Assembly (NCBI GenBank): GCA_013151585.1
Contig: JAADHY010000029.1
Span: forward strand, 1-32,287
Reading direction: 5' to 3'
DNA: 32,287 bases
From: Planctomycetota bacterium
GTDB taxonomy: Bacteria > Planctomycetota > Planctomycetia > Planctomycetales > Planctomycetaceae
Shown here: one piece after another, positions 9,985-20,094 of the stretch
Position numbering within the stretch: position 1 is the stretch's first letter
How the letters are laid out: every line of letters starts with the position of its first letter
The notes under the pieces: generated by a model
Database searches by the model: none
What the model was told of the DNA's origin: nothing
The model's input: the letters and a program-made list of their open reading frames with translations, nothing else
Position numbers and translations under genes: made by a program

Positions 9985-11346
9985 TCACCGCTTCTTCGTT
10001 TCCACTTCCAACAAGCCCGGATAGTTCCGCATGACCAAATGGCTGTCGATCTTCTGGATTAAATCCAATTCGACCGAAACTACGATTAGCAACCCGGTTC
10101 CTCCGTAAAACGACGCGATCAAGTACGGAATGCCCATCGAGGTGGCGACGATCGTCGGGATGACGGCCACAATCGCGAGGAAGGCGGCACCGACGTAGGT
10201 GATCCGGACCATCACTTGCTCGAGATACGCGGCCGTGCGTCGGCCCGGCCGATAACCCGGGATGAAGCTTCCGTAATCCTTCAGGTTGTCGGCCATATCC
10301 TTCGGGTTGAACGTAATGGCCGTCCAGAAATAGCAGAAGAAGTAAATCAAGATAATGTAGCAGACGTTGTATACGTAACCACGTCCGCCGCCGAAGGTGT
10401 CCGCCAACATGGCGAGGACCCGCGAGTCGGGAAACATCCGCGACAGTTGGCCGAACAGGAACCACGGGAACATCAAAAGACTGGACGCAAAGATAATCGG
10501 CATGACGCCGGCTTGGTTGACTCGCAACGGCAGAAACTGCCGCTGTCCACCCAGGATCCGCCGCCCCCGAACATGCTTAGCGCTTTGAATCGGGATCCGT
10601 CGTTGGCCTTCGGTGATCGCTAGCACCCAGACCACGACGAAGACGAACAGCGCCGCCAGCAACAGGATTTTCTCGATGCCCATGTCGGCTCCGAGCTGAA
10701 GCGAAGCCTGCTGGAACAACTGCCGCCCCGCACCGGGCATGCGAGCGATGATCCCCGCCATGATCAGCAAGCTGATGCCGTTGCCGATGCCGTAAGCGTC
10801 GATCTGCTCACCGATCCACATCAGCAGGATAGTTCCCGCCGTCATGGTCAACGTACAGACGAGATGCCAATAAAAAGAGTTGTATTCGGGACGGACCAGA
10901 TCGGCTCCGAGCATGCCACCCGCCAATCCTCGAATCCAAAAATAGCTTTGCCCGAGGCATATGAACACGGTTGCATACCGAGTGTATTCGTTGATTTTTT
11001 TGCGCCCAGCTTCCCCCTCTTTTCGGAGCTGCTCCAGCGGCGGATAAACGCTGGCCAGAAGCTCAAAAATAATCGCCGCAGAGATGTACGGCATGATGCC
11101 CAAGCCGAAGATCGTCGCGTTACCGATCTGAGCAGCCGAGAAAAGGGCCACTACCTGCATGATCTGGCCCATCCCGCCGCCTTGGCCTTGCTGCATCAGC
11201 TCGATATTCTTCTGCAACTGTCCTTGATCGATGATCGGCAGCGGAACCCAGAACCCCATCCGGTAGACCGCCAGCAGGGCGAGTGTGAAGAGGATTTTCC
11301 GGCGCAGTTCCGGGATTTTGAACAGCGTGATCAGCTTACCGAACAT
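9985..11346 (-). CDS. secY: Protein translocase subunit SecY
   Basis: GIMPYISAAIIFELL, GIGNGISLLIMAGI, RRIPIQSAKHVRGRR, LRVNQAGVMPIIFASSLL, ADNLKDYGSFIPGYRPG. Confidence 0.97.
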   Translation of the reverse strand: MFGKLITLFKIPELRRKILFTLALLAVYRMGFWVPLPIIDQGQLQKNIELMQQGQGGGMGQIMQVVALFSAAQIGNATIFGLGIMPYISAAIIFELLASVYPPLEQLRKEGEAGRKKINEYTRYATVFICLGQSYFWIRGLAGGMLGADLVRPEYNSFYWHLVCTLTMTAGTILLMWIGEQIDAYGIGNGISLLIMAGIIARMPGAGRQLFQQASLQLGADMGIEKILLLAALFVFVVVWVLAITEGQRRIPIQSAKHVRGRRILGGQRQFLPLRVNQAGVMPIIFASSLLMFPWFLFGQLSRMFPDSRVLAMLADTFGGGRGYVYNVCYIILIYFFCYFWTAITFNPKDMADNLKDYGSFIPGYRPGRRTAAYLEQVMVRITYVGAAFLAIVAVIPTIVATSMGIPYLIASFYGGTGLLIVVSVELDLIQKIDSHLVMRNYPGLLEVETKKR

Positions 11347-11542
11347 GACACTTGCATCCTGTTTGGTGGCTCGACGGGCCGCGTGCCGTATTCGAACGGG
11401 CCGCTCGATTTCGGCGAGGGCCGCCAGCGGCTTCTCTATCGCCGGAAGGGCCCCGCGGGCGGCTCCGGCTTCCGTGCCTCAAGTGTGCTGTCCCAGGATC
11501 GCCGCCCGTTATTCATCGGCGGGCACGAGAGGCGGGACGGGT

Positions 11543-11998
11543 TTACGAAGCAGCAATCTGTTCGGCGACGCCGCCACACGCCGTGATCTTTTCCTGGGCC
11601 GCTCTCGAAAACTGGTGTGCCTGGACGGTCAACTTCTTCGTGAGTTCGCCTTTGGCGAGGATTTTTATCTGATCATAGCGGCCTTTGGCTAGACCTTTTT
11701 CTGCCAGCGCCTCGGGGGTGACGGTGTCACCGTCCTGGAATGCCTGTTCTAAGGCTCCAACGTTGACGATGGCGATCTTCAGCGCGAAGGCCTTGTTGTT
11801 GAAGCCGCGCTTCGCAACCCGACGGAACAAAGGCATCTGGCCGCCTTCGTAGCCCCGGCGCAGCGACGCTCCCGCCCGGCTTCCGTAGCCTTTGTGGCCC
11901 CGACCGCACGTCTTGCCGTGGCCGGAACCGGTCCCGCGGCCGACTCGTTTCCGCCGTCGACGTCTGTTGATTCCTCGATGAACGTCGTTAATGATCAT
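11543..11998 (-). CDS. rplO: Ribosomal protein L15
   Basis: [31 protein letters not shown]...FEGGQMPL-like [19 protein letters not shown]. Confidence 0.96.
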   Translation of the reverse strand: MIINDVHRGINRRRRRKRVGRGTGSGHGKTCGRGHKGYGSRAGASLRRGYEGGQMPLFRRVAKRGFNNKAFALKIAIVNVGALEQAFQDGDTVTPEALAEKGLAKGRYDQIKILAKGELTKKLTVQAHQFSRAAQEKITACGGVAEQIAAS

Positions 11999-12525
11999 GA
12001 CAGCTTGACTCCTCGCAGTCGCTCGATGTCTTCCCGATTGCGGAGCCGCGTCAAGGCGTCAAAGGTGGCTTTCACCAGATTGATCGGGTTGTTGGAACCG
12101 CGGCTCTTGGTGAGGATGTCGGAGATGCCGGCCGCCTCCACCACCGCTCGAACACATTCTCCCGCGATGATGCCGGTCCCGGGCCGGGCGGGCAGCAAGA
12201 GCACTCGGGACGCTCCGAACCGCCCGACAATTTGATGAGGGATCGTGGTCCCCACCAACGGCACTCGGACCATACTCCGTTCGGCCGCCTTGGTCGCCTT
12301 CTCGACGGCGGAAGGAACCTCCGTCGCCTTGCCGTACCCCCAGCCGACTCGCCCCTTGCGATCGCCCACTACGACCATCGCCGAAAAACTGAATCGGCGG
12401 CCGCCTTTGACGACGCAGGCGCAGCGCCGAATCTGGATGACGTTCTCGATTGTCTGCTTCTCGATGTCCGTCGACACGTTTTGGCTCCCGTGGGTCTCTT
12501 GATTCTTTGATCTCCGCCCGATCAT
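11995..12525 (-). CDS. rpsE: Ribosomal protein S5
   Basis: [40 protein letters not shown]...[34 protein letters not shown]. Confidence 0.96.
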   Translation of the reverse strand: MIGRRSKNQETHGSQNVSTDIEKQTIENVIQIRRCACVVKGGRRFSFSAMVVVGDRKGRVGWGYGKATEVPSAVEKATKAAERSMVRVPLVGTTIPHQIVGRFGASRVLLLPARPGTGIIAGECVRAVVEAAGISDILTKSRGSNNPINLVKATFDALTRLRNREDIERLRGVKLS

Positions 12526-12584
12526 CCGCCGCAGACGGTGGGACTCGGCCGGAGCCGAACCTCGATGTCGATCTCCGCGGCCGG

Positions 12585-12968
12585 TCAGAAGTCCAAGCCA
12601 GCCTCACGAGCGGCATTGGCCAGAGCCGCCACGCGGCCATGGAACTTGTATCGTCCGCGATCAAACGCCACCTGCTTGATCCCTTTTTCCAGAGCACGCT
12701 CGGCCAGAATCTTTCCAACTTTCGCGGCCGCCTCTTTATTCCCCCCGTTCTCGCCCGGACCGCAAACCGCTTTCTCTAACGTGCTGGCCGCGACCAGCGT
12801 ATGGCCCGCTTCGTCGTCGATGATCTGAGCGTAAATGTGCTTGTTGCTGCGAAACACAGAAAGGCGCGGTCGAGCCGTACCCGCCACCTTCGCCGCGCGG
12901 CGAATCCGGTTACGGACTCGGTAAGTCCGCCGAATGCGACGCTTCTGAATTCGCTTGATCGTTCGCAT
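12585..12968 (-). CDS. rplR: Ribosomal protein L18
   Basis: [41 protein letters not shown]...[26 protein letters not shown]; start chosen at [11 protein letters not shown]. Confidence 0.95.
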   Translation of the reverse strand: MRTIKRIQKRRIRRTYRVRNRIRRAAKVAGTARPRLSVFRSNKHIYAQIIDDEAGHTLVAASTLEKAVCGPGENGGNKEAAAKVGKILAERALEKGIKQVAFDRGRYKFHGRVAALANAAREAGLDF

Positions 12969-13098
12969 GGTTTCGCTTTCGCCTCCGGCCAATCGCCTTT
13001 TCCGGCGGACGTCGTCTCGCCCGCCCGGTCTTTACCTTTTGCTCCTGCCCTCGACAAACAGGCTCGGTCCTACCACAAAACGCACAAGACAAAACCGA

Positions 13099-13653
13099 CT
13101 AGCCCGCTCCACCGGCGAAAGCCTTGCCCGCCTTCCGCCGAATGTGCTCGCCTTGATAGCGGATTCCTTTACCCTTGTACGGCTCGGGCGGACGGACACG
13201 GCGAATCTCCGCAGCAAACTGTCCGACCGCCTGTTTGTCCGGACTCCTCAGCACAATGTGCGTCGTATCCGGTAACTCGCACTGCACGTTGTCCGGGACG
13301 GTCAATTTCACCGAATGAGCGAAACCGACCTGAAGCTCCAGCTCCTTCCCGTTCAGAAACGCCTGGTAACCGACCCCCACAATTTCCAGCCGTTTCTCAA
13401 ATGGCTGATGAACGCCCTGCACCATGTTGTTGATCAGAGCTCGCGTCAGCCCGTGCAGAGCGCGGTTCTGCCTCTGGTCGTCGGGCCGACTGACTCGGAT
13501 CTCCCGTGCCTGTTCATCGTAGACCACGGTCATGTTCGGATGATGCTGGAGAGACAACTCGCCGTGCTTGCCTTTCACCGTCACCCGATTGCCGTCGATC
13601 TTTACTTCGACGCCGTCCGGCACCGGTATCGGTTTTCTGCCAATCCGCGACAT
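13099..13653 (-). CDS. rplF: Ribosomal protein L6
   Basis: MSRIGRKPIPVPDGVEVKIDGNRVTVKGKHGELS...RPPEPYKGKGIRYQGEHIRRKAGKA. Confidence 0.97.
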   Translation of the reverse strand: MSRIGRKPIPVPDGVEVKIDGNRVTVKGKHGELSLQHHPNMTVVYDEQAREIRVSRPDDQRQNRALHGLTRALINNMVQGVHQPFEKRLEIVGVGYQAFLNGKELELQVGFAHSVKLTVPDNVQCELPDTTHIVLRSPDKQAVGQFAAEIRRVRPPEPYKGKGIRYQGEHIRRKAGKAFAGGAG

Positions 13654-13771
13654 GGTCGATTCACCTATCCTGCGCGGGTCCTGAACTGATGGGGTATTCT
13701 ATTTTGCGGGCCGAAAAGACGCTGGCCCGCCGAAACGACACGATCCACTGCAAGGGACCGAACTTTCGACC

Positions 13772-14167
13772 TCACCACACCTCACAAAGGATTTCGCCTC
13801 CGACGCCTTTCTTCTTCGCCTCCCGATTACTCAGGATGCCTTGATTCGTCGAAAGGATGCATATGCCCAAACCCTGAAGGACGTCCGGCAAATCGCGAAC
13901 GCCGGCATAGACTCGACGTCCCGGCTTGCTGATCCGGCGGATGTGCTGAATCACCCGTTCGCCGTTCAAGCCGTACTTCAAGTTAATGCGGAGAACGTTC
14001 TGCGGATGCTGCTCCAGGATTTCGTAGTCCCAGATATACCCCTCGCGCTGAAGGACATCCGCAATGCCGATCTTCAGCTTTGTGGCCGGCATGTCCACAA
14101 ACGGCCGCTCGATTTGAACGGCGTTGCGAATCCGGGTCAGCATGTCAGCGATCGGGTCCGTCATCAT
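13772..14167 (-). CDS. rpsH: Ribosomal protein S8
   Basis: MMTDPIADMLTRIRNAV...ISKPGRRVYAGVRDLPDVLQGLGICILSTNQGILSNREAKKKGVGGEILCEVW. Confidence 0.97.
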   Translation of the reverse strand: MMTDPIADMLTRIRNAVQIERPFVDMPATKLKIGIADVLQREGYIWDYEILEQHPQNVLRINLKYGLNGERVIQHIRRISKPGRRVYAGVRDLPDVLQGLGICILSTNQGILSNREAKKKGVGGEILCEVW

Positions 14168-14400
14168 GGCAACGACTACCTCGTGTCAACGATAGCTCTC
14201 GTCGTGTATCCTCTGAAAACGATGGGATCGTTCGTTGGACTGTTCTCGTAGTTTCGATTCCTCGGTTTAGCGGGCTCGTCCCCGCCGGTCATTCTCGGCG
14301 CCACTTTCCTGCGTTTTTCGGTCCAGAGCCCCCGATTCCTGTCCGACGACGATTGCCGGCCGCTCCGGGCGGAATCCGGGCCGCGCGAAGACGAACGCCT

Positions 14401-14586
14401 TTACCAACTCGCTTTCTTCACGCCCGGCACCAGGCCGTCCAAACAAAGGTTCCGGAAGCAGATGCGGCACACCTTGAACTTTCGGTACACCCCCCGCGGC
14501 CGACCACACAACTGGCAGCGGTTTTCCCGTCGGGTGGAAAACTTGGGAGGACGCTTCGCTTTTTCGATTTTCGCTTTACTTGCCAT
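14401..14586 (-). CDS. rpsN: Ribosomal protein S14, short zinc-binding type
   Basis: [46 protein letters not shown], with two CxxC pairs. Confidence 0.96.
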   Translation of the reverse strand: MASKAKIEKAKRPPKFSTRRENRCQLCGRPRGVYRKFKVCRICFRNLCLDGLVPGVKKASW

Positions 14587-14653
14587 CTTTCTTTCCGTGT
14601 TGCCTCAACTGGCTTCGCTCAGCACCGTCTTCTCCGGTCGTCCCGTCCTGCTT

Positions 14654-15217
14654 CTACCGCTGTGCGCCGGCCTTCCGGAACGGCATGCCGAGCTCTTTCA
14701 GCAGCAAGTACCCTTCTTCGTCGTTCTTGGCTGTCGTGACGAAAGCGATATTCATTCCCTGCTGGTAGTGGACGGAATCGGGATCGATTTCGGGGAACAC
14801 CAACTGCTCGTTCAATCCCATGTTGTAATTGCCGTGGCCGTCGAAACCGTTCGGATTGAGACCTCGAAAGTCGCGGACCCGGGGCAGAGCCAGCGAGATG
14901 AGCCGGTCGAGGAACTCGTACATGCGCTTCCCTCGCAACGTGACTCGGCAGCCGACTTCCATGCCCTTCCGCAAACGGAAGCCCGAGACGGATTTTTTCG
15001 CTCGCGTAATCGCCGGCTGCTGGCCTGTCAACTGCCGCAGGTGCGTAACCGCCTCTTCCAGTCGCTTCCGGTCCTGGATGGCCCGTCCCACGCCCATGCT
15101 GACCACGATCCGCTCCAACCGTGGTACAGCCAGGATGTTCTTCAGTCCTAGCTCCTTTTGCAGCTTCGGGGCGATTTCGTTTCGATACCGTTCAAGAAGT
15201 CTGGCCATGGCTATCAT
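14654..15217 (-). CDS. rplE: Ribosomal protein L5
   Basis: [35 protein letters not shown]...[38 protein letters not shown]. Confidence 0.97.
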   Translation of the reverse strand: MIAMARLLERYRNEIAPKLQKELGLKNILAVPRLERIVVSMGVGRAIQDRKRLEEAVTHLRQLTGQQPAITRAKKSVSGFRLRKGMEVGCRVTLRGKRMYEFLDRLISLALPRVRDFRGLNPNGFDGHGNYNMGLNEQLVFPEIDPDSVHYQQGMNIAFVTTAKNDEEGYLLLKELGMPFRKAGAQR

Positions 15218-15305
15218 TACCGACCTGGTTCTTTTTCTTCACGGTCCCTGATTTTTGTGACGGAAGACGGCCTCCGCCGATTCCCGGCCGTCGAAGCGGC
15301 GGGGG

Positions 15306-15662
15306 TCATGCTTTTTTGGCGTAACGGGCTTTGGGAGGACCGGCTTCGCCGATCCGCGTCCCGCACTTCTTGCAGTAACGTTCTTTGCGGCCCTCGCTGT
15401 CGTACCGGTACCCGACCCGGACACCCTGCGTACAAGACGAGCAATACAGGAGACAATTGGAAGCATCGATAGGAAGTTCCAGCTCCAGCCGCCCGCCCTG
15501 AGGGCTTTTCGGATGCCCGCGACGCACGTGCTTGTAAACCCGGTTAACGCCTTCGACGATCACCTTCCGCCCCCCGTCCAGGACCTGGAGCACCTTACGG
15601 GGACCCGGCGCCGCGTCGTCACCGGCGATCACGACCACACTGTCGCCGCTCCGGATTCTCAT
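15306..15662 (-). CDS. rplX: Ribosomal protein L24 with C-terminal zinc-ribbon-like segment
   Basis: MRIRSGDSVVVIAGDDAAPGPRKVLQVLDGGRKVIVEGVNRVYKHVR; tail YCSSCTQGVRVGYRYDSEGRKERYCKKCGTRIG. Confidence 0.94.
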   Translation of the reverse strand: MRIRSGDSVVVIAGDDAAPGPRKVLQVLDGGRKVIVEGVNRVYKHVRRGHPKSPQGGRLELELPIDASNCLLYCSSCTQGVRVGYRYDSEGRKERYCKKCGTRIGEAGPPKARYAKKA

Positions 15663-15665
15663 CGT

Positions 15666-16034
15666 TCACACCACCTCGCTGGCTAGGCTGATGATTTTCA
15701 TGAAGTTTCGCTCGCGAAGCTCGCGGGCCACTGCGCCGAAAACGCGCGTCCCGCGAGGATTGCCGTCGTTGTCAATCAGGACGATCGCGTTCTTGTCAAA
15801 CCGGACGTAACTGCCATCCTCCCGGCGCGTCGGCTGGCGGCAACGGACGATGACACCTCGCATCACGCTGCCCGCCTTGATCTGACTGCCGGGCAACGTC
15901 TTCTGAATGCTCACAACGATCACGTCGCCCAGTCCGGCGGTCCGGCGTCGTGATGCGCCCAAAACCTTGATACACCGCGCCACTTTCGCGCCCGTGTTAT
16001 CGGCAACGTCCAGAAGGGTCTGCATCTGGATCAT
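15666..16034 (-). CDS. rplN: Ribosomal protein L14
   Basis: [44 protein letters not shown]...[29 protein letters not shown]. Confidence 0.98.
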   Translation of the reverse strand: MIQMQTLLDVADNTGAKVARCIKVLGASRRRTAGLGDVIVVSIQKTLPGSQIKAGSVMRGVIVRCRQPTRREDGSYVRFDKNAIVLIDNDGNPRGTRVFGAVARELRERNFMKIISLASEVV

Positions 16035-16189
16035 TGTTTGGTCGCCTTTCCGTCAATTCGTCCATGTCTCAAAGGGCTGCTTGCTCCCGGTCGCTCGTGG
16101 GGACGGACCGTTCTGATCGTGGCTCCGAGCTTTTTGGGATCGGTCCACCCCACCGCGCTGATAGGACGATGGGAAACAACCGGCCACGC

Positions 16190-16561
16190 CTACGGTGTCG
16201 CTGGTTCGGAGGCCTCGGCTGGCCCTTCCACCGAAGACGCGGTCGCTTCTGTCTCAGCCTGGTCACTGGCCGTGCCCGGTTCGTCGATCGCTTCGGCAGA
16301 CGACCGTGGTCGGCCTTGGGTCGAACCTCGTTTCACGATCCGCACCAAGTCCCACCGCTTGGTCTTGGATCGAGGGCGAGATTCGATGATCTCCACGATG
16401 TCGTTCTCGCGAGCTTCATTCCGCTCGTCGTGAACCTGGCAGATCGTGCGGCCGCGCACGATCTTCCCGTAAACGGGGTGCCGATAGCGCCGCTCGATTT
16501 CCACTCGAATCGTTTTGTCTCGCTTGTCACTGGTGACGATGCCAATCAACCGTTTTCGCAT
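16190..16561 (-). CDS. rpsQ: Ribosomal protein S17 with acidic C-terminal extension
   Basis: MRKRLIGIVTSDKRDKTIRVEIERRYRHPVYGKIVRGRT...ENDIVEIIESRPRSKTKRWDLVRIV. Confidence 0.94.
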   Translation of the reverse strand: MRKRLIGIVTSDKRDKTIRVEIERRYRHPVYGKIVRGRTICQVHDERNEARENDIVEIIESRPRSKTKRWDLVRIVKRGSTQGRPRSSAEAIDEPGTASDQAETEATASSVEGPAEASEPATP

Positions 16562-16582
16562 GGACGCCGCCTCTCGGAACCC

Positions 16583-16813
16583 TTATTGTTGGCTGCCTTC
16601 TTCTTCACGAGCCAATTCCCGCTCCAGTTCCCGTTCGCGCAAGATCGTTTTGATCCGCGCGATTTCGCGTCGGAGCTTTCGCAAGTTACTGGGAGCGTCC
16701 AAACGCTCCGTCGCCGCCTGGAACCTCAGGCGGAACAACTCTTTCTGGCACGTGACCAGCTCATGATGAAGCTGGTCATCGCTCATTTCCCGCAGTTCTT
16801 TGGCCTTCGTCAT
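16583..16813 (-). CDS. rpmC: Ribosomal protein L29
   Basis: MTKAKELREMSDDQLHHELVTCQKELFRLRFQAATERLDAPSNLRKLRREIARIKTILRE; internal ATG at 16813. Confidence 0.94.
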   Translation of the reverse strand: MTKAKELREMSDDQLHHELVTCQKELFRLRFQAATERLDAPSNLRKLRREIARIKTILRERELERELAREEEGSQQ

Positions 16814-16893
16814 GGTTTCACACCCTGTTGCCGTGAAAGGAAGCCAGCAGGCTTCCTGTCGCCGAACGATCGATCGTTCGGAAACGGTCTGTG

Positions 16894-17313
16894 TTAACCG
16901 CCGGCGAGCCGGCCGACCAACCGAACGCGAACCGGCAATTTGTATGCGACCCGAGCAAAACAATCCCGAGCCGCCTCGTGGGAAACGCCGCTCAGCTCGA
17001 ACAGGATCGTCCCGGGCTTGACCACCGCCACCCAGCGGTCCGGCTCGCCTTTACCTTTGCCCATTCGCGTCTCCAACGGCCGGGCCGTTACCGGCTTGTG
17101 AGGAAAGATGCGAATATAAAGCTTTCCCTCGCCGCGAATGTATTGGGTCGCGGCGATTCGGCACGCTTCGATCGTCTTGGCGGAAATGTGTCCCGCCTCC
17201 AGGGACTGAAGGCCCCAATCGCCGTAAACGACAAGATTCCCGCGGGTCGCGTTACCTCTTATGCGTCTTCTTTGGCTTTTTCGGTGCTTGACCCTTTTGG
17301 GCATGAGCGCCAT
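16894..17313 (-). CDS. rplP: Ribosomal protein L16
   Basis: MALMPKRVKHRKSQRRRIRGNATRGNLVVYGDWGLQSLEAGHISAKTIEACRIA; AAGGAG Shine-Dalgarno-like motif 7 nt upstream of the ATG at 17313. Confidence 0.96.
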   Translation of the reverse strand: MALMPKRVKHRKSQRRRIRGNATRGNLVVYGDWGLQSLEAGHISAKTIEACRIAATQYIRGEGKLYIRIFPHKPVTARPLETRMGKGKGEPDRWVAVVKPGTILFELSGVSHEAARDCFARVAYKLPVRVRLVGRLAGG

Positions 17314-17953
17314 CGCCAGGCTCCTTATCTTCGTATTCTCCCAAGTCGATCCAGACCTTCACGCCGATCGCCCCTTGTGGCGTACGCGACAGAGCAAAGC
17401 CATAGTCGATGTGCCGGCGCAAGGTGGATAACGGAATGGACCCACGGATCGCCTTCTCCGTCCGAGACATTTCCGCTCCGCCCAGACGACCCGCGAGCTG
17501 AATCTTCACGCCGTGGACCCCGGACTCCATCACCTGGTCCAACGCTCGCTTCATCACCCGTCGAAAACTGCCCCGCTTGGCCAATTGCTGAGCGATCTCT
17601 TCGGCAACGAGCTGGGCACTGCGATAGGGAGAGTTGACTTCGATGATCTTCAGCTCCATGCGACGACCCGTCAACTCTTCCAAATCATCCTTCAGCCGGT
17701 CGACTTCTTGTCCTTTCTTTCCGATGATGATGCCCGGCCGCGCTGTGTGCAGATGGACCACCACATGATCCCGGGTCCGTTCGATCTCGATCTTCGGAAT
17801 CCCGGCGTACTGATACTTCTTCTTGATGTACTGGCGGATTTTCTGGTCTTCGATCAGCAAATTACCGAATTCCTGCTTGGAGGCGTACCAGCGGCTCCGC
17901 CAGTCCTCCATAATGCCAATCCGAAAACCGGTGGGTCGAACTTTTTGTCCCAT
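17252..17953 (-). CDS. rpsC: Ribosomal protein S3
   Basis: MGQKVRPTGFRIGIMEDWRSRWYASKQEFGNLLIEDQKIRQYIKKKY...GVKVWIDLGEYE. Confidence 0.97.
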   Translation of the reverse strand: MGQKVRPTGFRIGIMEDWRSRWYASKQEFGNLLIEDQKIRQYIKKKYQYAGIPKIEIERTRDHVVVHLHTARPGIIIGKKGQEVDRLKDDLEELTGRRMELKIIEVNSPYRSAQLVAEEIAQQLAKRGSFRRVMKRALDQVMESGVHGVKIQLAGRLGGAEMSRTEKAIRGSIPLSTLRRHIDYGFALSRTPQGAIGVKVWIDLGEYEDKEPGDGAHAQKGQAPKKPKKTHKR

Positions 17954-18103
17954 TCTCTCAGCCCTTGGCCAAGGGTCCGAGCCGGAGCAATCCCCGGCCG
18001 CTTCGTCGATTTCGTTTCGCCGTTGCCGATACCGGTCTTATTTCTAGTGCTTTTTACAGGACGCGCTTAAGCGTCCATCTGCAGTGTTTTGTCAACGCCG
18101 TCA

Positions 18104-18146
18104 ACAAAAAGGCCCCGCTGCGGCCACAAAAAGCCTCAGCGGGTTT
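18104..18146 (-). terminator. Intrinsic terminator/attenuator-like hairpin between rplV and rpsC
   Basis: Arms CCCGCTG/CAGCGGG (18114-18120 and 18137-18143); read on the minus strand the 3' arm is followed by GCCTTTTTG. Confidence 0.45.
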
Positions 18147-18152
18147 TCCAAA

Positions 18153-18497
18153 TCAGACCATTTCCGGGACGTCCAGCCCCACGTGGATATGGGAAAAACG
18201 CTTGCGGATCAGGAAGGCCATACCACGGGCGCGCGGCCGAATGCGTTTCATCATGGGGCCGCCATCGACACGGGCCTCGATGATCCGTAACCGCTCGACA
18301 TTGCGTGCGCCTCGGTCCTCCGCGTTGGCCATGGCCGAGCGCAGGACGCGTTCCAACATCCGCGCGCCCCGATTGGGGTAATAGCGCAGGATGTCCAGCC
18401 CGTCCTGGGCCGTCCGGCCTCGGATGAGTTCCGCAAACGGCCTCACCTTTGTGGCCGAGATTCGAGCGAACTTGTGCGACGCTCTGACAACCGCCAT
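18153..18497 (-). CDS. rplV: Ribosomal protein L22
   Basis: VRASHKFARISATKVRPFAELIRGRTAQDGLDILRYYPNRGARMLERVLRSAMANAED. Confidence 0.95.
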   Translation of the reverse strand: MAVVRASHKFARISATKVRPFAELIRGRTAQDGLDILRYYPNRGARMLERVLRSAMANAEDRGARNVERLRIIEARVDGGPMMKRIRPRARGMAFLIRKRFSHIHVGLDVPEMV

Positions 18498-18509
18498 GAC
18501 CGACTCCGA

Positions 18510-18779
18510 CTACTTCTTTCCTTTCGCTCCGTGGCCGCGGAAGGTCCGCGTCACCGCGAACTCGCCCAGCTTGTGGAGCACCATATCTTCAGTGACGTAA
18601 ACGTTAACAAAGTTTCGTCCGTTGTGGACCAGGAAGGTGTGCCCGACGAACTCCGGCGCGATCGTCGATCGTCGCGACCACGTCTTGATGGGCTCTTTGC
18701 GCCCTTGCGCGTTCAATCGCTCAATCTTCTTCAAAAGCTTCGGGTCCACATAAGGACCTTTTTTCAGAGAACGTCCCAT
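18510..18779 (-). CDS. rpsS: Ribosomal protein S19
   Basis: [19 protein letters not shown]...[52 protein letters not shown]. Confidence 0.98.
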   Translation of the reverse strand: MGRSLKKGPYVDPKLLKKIERLNAQGRKEPIKTWSRRSTIAPEFVGHTFLVHNGRNFVNVYVTEDMVLHKLGEFAVTRTFRGHGAKGKK

Positions 18780-18796
18780 GATTCTGCGTCCTCGCG

Positions 18797-19654
18797 TCAG
18801 ACTTTCAACTGTCCGTAGCGTTTGGATTTCCGCCGCCGGATGATCGCTTTGGACGATGGTTTCCTGCGCTTGCGGGTTCGGCCGCCCTTGGCCAATTTGC
18901 CTGTCGGGCTACACGGATGCCGCCCGCCCGAGTTACGCCCTTCGCCGCCGCCCATCGGGTGAGCGACAGGGTTCATCGCCGTGCCGCGCACGTGGGGCCG
19001 ACGGCCCATCCAACGCTTCCGGCCGGCTTTGCCCAGCACGATGCTGTTGTGTTCCGAATTGCCGATCTGGCCAATCGTCGCCCGACATTTCGCCGGCAGC
19101 CGCCGCACCTCCCCCGATGGCAACGTGATCTGCGCCCATTTGCCTTCACGAGCATTCAACACCGCGCCCGTCCCGGCACTGCGACACAACTGCCCGCCCC
19201 GGCCGGGCTGCATCTCAATGTTGTGGATCGTCGTCCCCAAAGGAATCCGATCCAAAGGCAAACAGTTTCCAATCTTCGGCTCGGCATCCGGACCGCTCAT
19301 CACCTTGTCGCCGGCTTTCAGCCCTTCCGGCGCCAAGATGTAGCGCTTCTCACCGTCGGCATAGTGCAAGAGCGCAATTCGGGCACTTCGGCAAGGATCG
19401 TACTCAATCGACGCCACCTTCGCGGGAATTGCATCCTTATCCCGCTTAAAGTCGATGATCCGGTACATTTTCTTATGACCGCCGCCGCGATGTCGGCACG
19501 TGATCTTGCCTTGGTTGTTGCGGCCTCCGGTCTTCTTGTACCGCACCAGGAGCGACTTTTCCGGCTTCTTTTTTCGATCGGTGATCTCAGAGAAATCACT
19601 GACCGAGGCGCCCCGTCGCCCGGGCGTTGTCGGCTTGTAATGTCGAATTCCCAT
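18797..19654 (-). CDS. rplB: Ribosomal protein L2
   Basis: [25 protein letters not shown]...[15 protein letters not shown]...[27 protein letters not shown] at 19654. Confidence 0.98.
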   Translation of the reverse strand: MGIRHYKPTTPGRRGASVSDFSEITDRKKKPEKSLLVRYKKTGGRNNQGKITCRHRGGGHKKMYRIIDFKRDKDAIPAKVASIEYDPCRSARIALLHYADGEKRYILAPEGLKAGDKVMSGPDAEPKIGNCLPLDRIPLGTTIHNIEMQPGRGGQLCRSAGTGAVLNAREGKWAQITLPSGEVRRLPAKCRATIGQIGNSEHNSIVLGKAGRKRWMGRRPHVRGTAMNPVAHPMGGGEGRNSGGRHPCSPTGKLAKGGRTRKRRKPSSKAIIRRRKSKRYGQLKV

Positions 19655-19762
19655 GGATCGGCCTTTGCTTTCTTCGTCGGATCCTTTCCATTCACGAGCG
19701 GGACATCCGGCCGAACCCGGCCCCACCCGACTTCCTCACGCCCCCTTTCATCGACAAGAAGA

Positions 19763-20071
19763 TCAATAGAAGGCGATTCGGTCTTCCGGATGCAGCTCGA
19801 CGATGGCCTTTTTCCAACGTCGCGTCCGCCCCCATCGCCACCGGTAACGGCGAGGTTTGCCGCGACGGTTCTGCGTACGCACCGCCACCACGCGGACGTT
19901 CCACAACTCTTCCACCGCTCGCTTAATATCCGTCTTGGTCGCCAGCGGATTGACTTCAAACGTGTAGGCGTTGTGCCGTTCAGACAAATGCGTCCCCTTT
20001 TCGGTCACCAGAGGACGCACAATGACCTGGTACGGCTCCAATTCAACCTGACTCGACTTTTGCTCGGCCAT
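19763..20071 (-). CDS. rplW: Ribosomal protein L23
   Basis: [65 protein letters not shown]. Confidence 0.96.
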   Translation of the reverse strand: MAEQKSSQVELEPYQVIVRPLVTEKGTHLSERHNAYTFEVNPLATKTDIKRAVEELWNVRVVAVRTQNRRGKPRRYRWRWGRTRRWKKAIVELHPEDRIAFY

Positions 20072-20094
20072 GGCTCACCTTCCGCACTGACCGT

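Noticed and set aside
16060-16170. GGACCG...CGGTCC inverted repeat between rpsQ and rplN
   Set aside because: Only 6 bp with a long loop and no supporting context; not separable from chance in GC-rich DNA.
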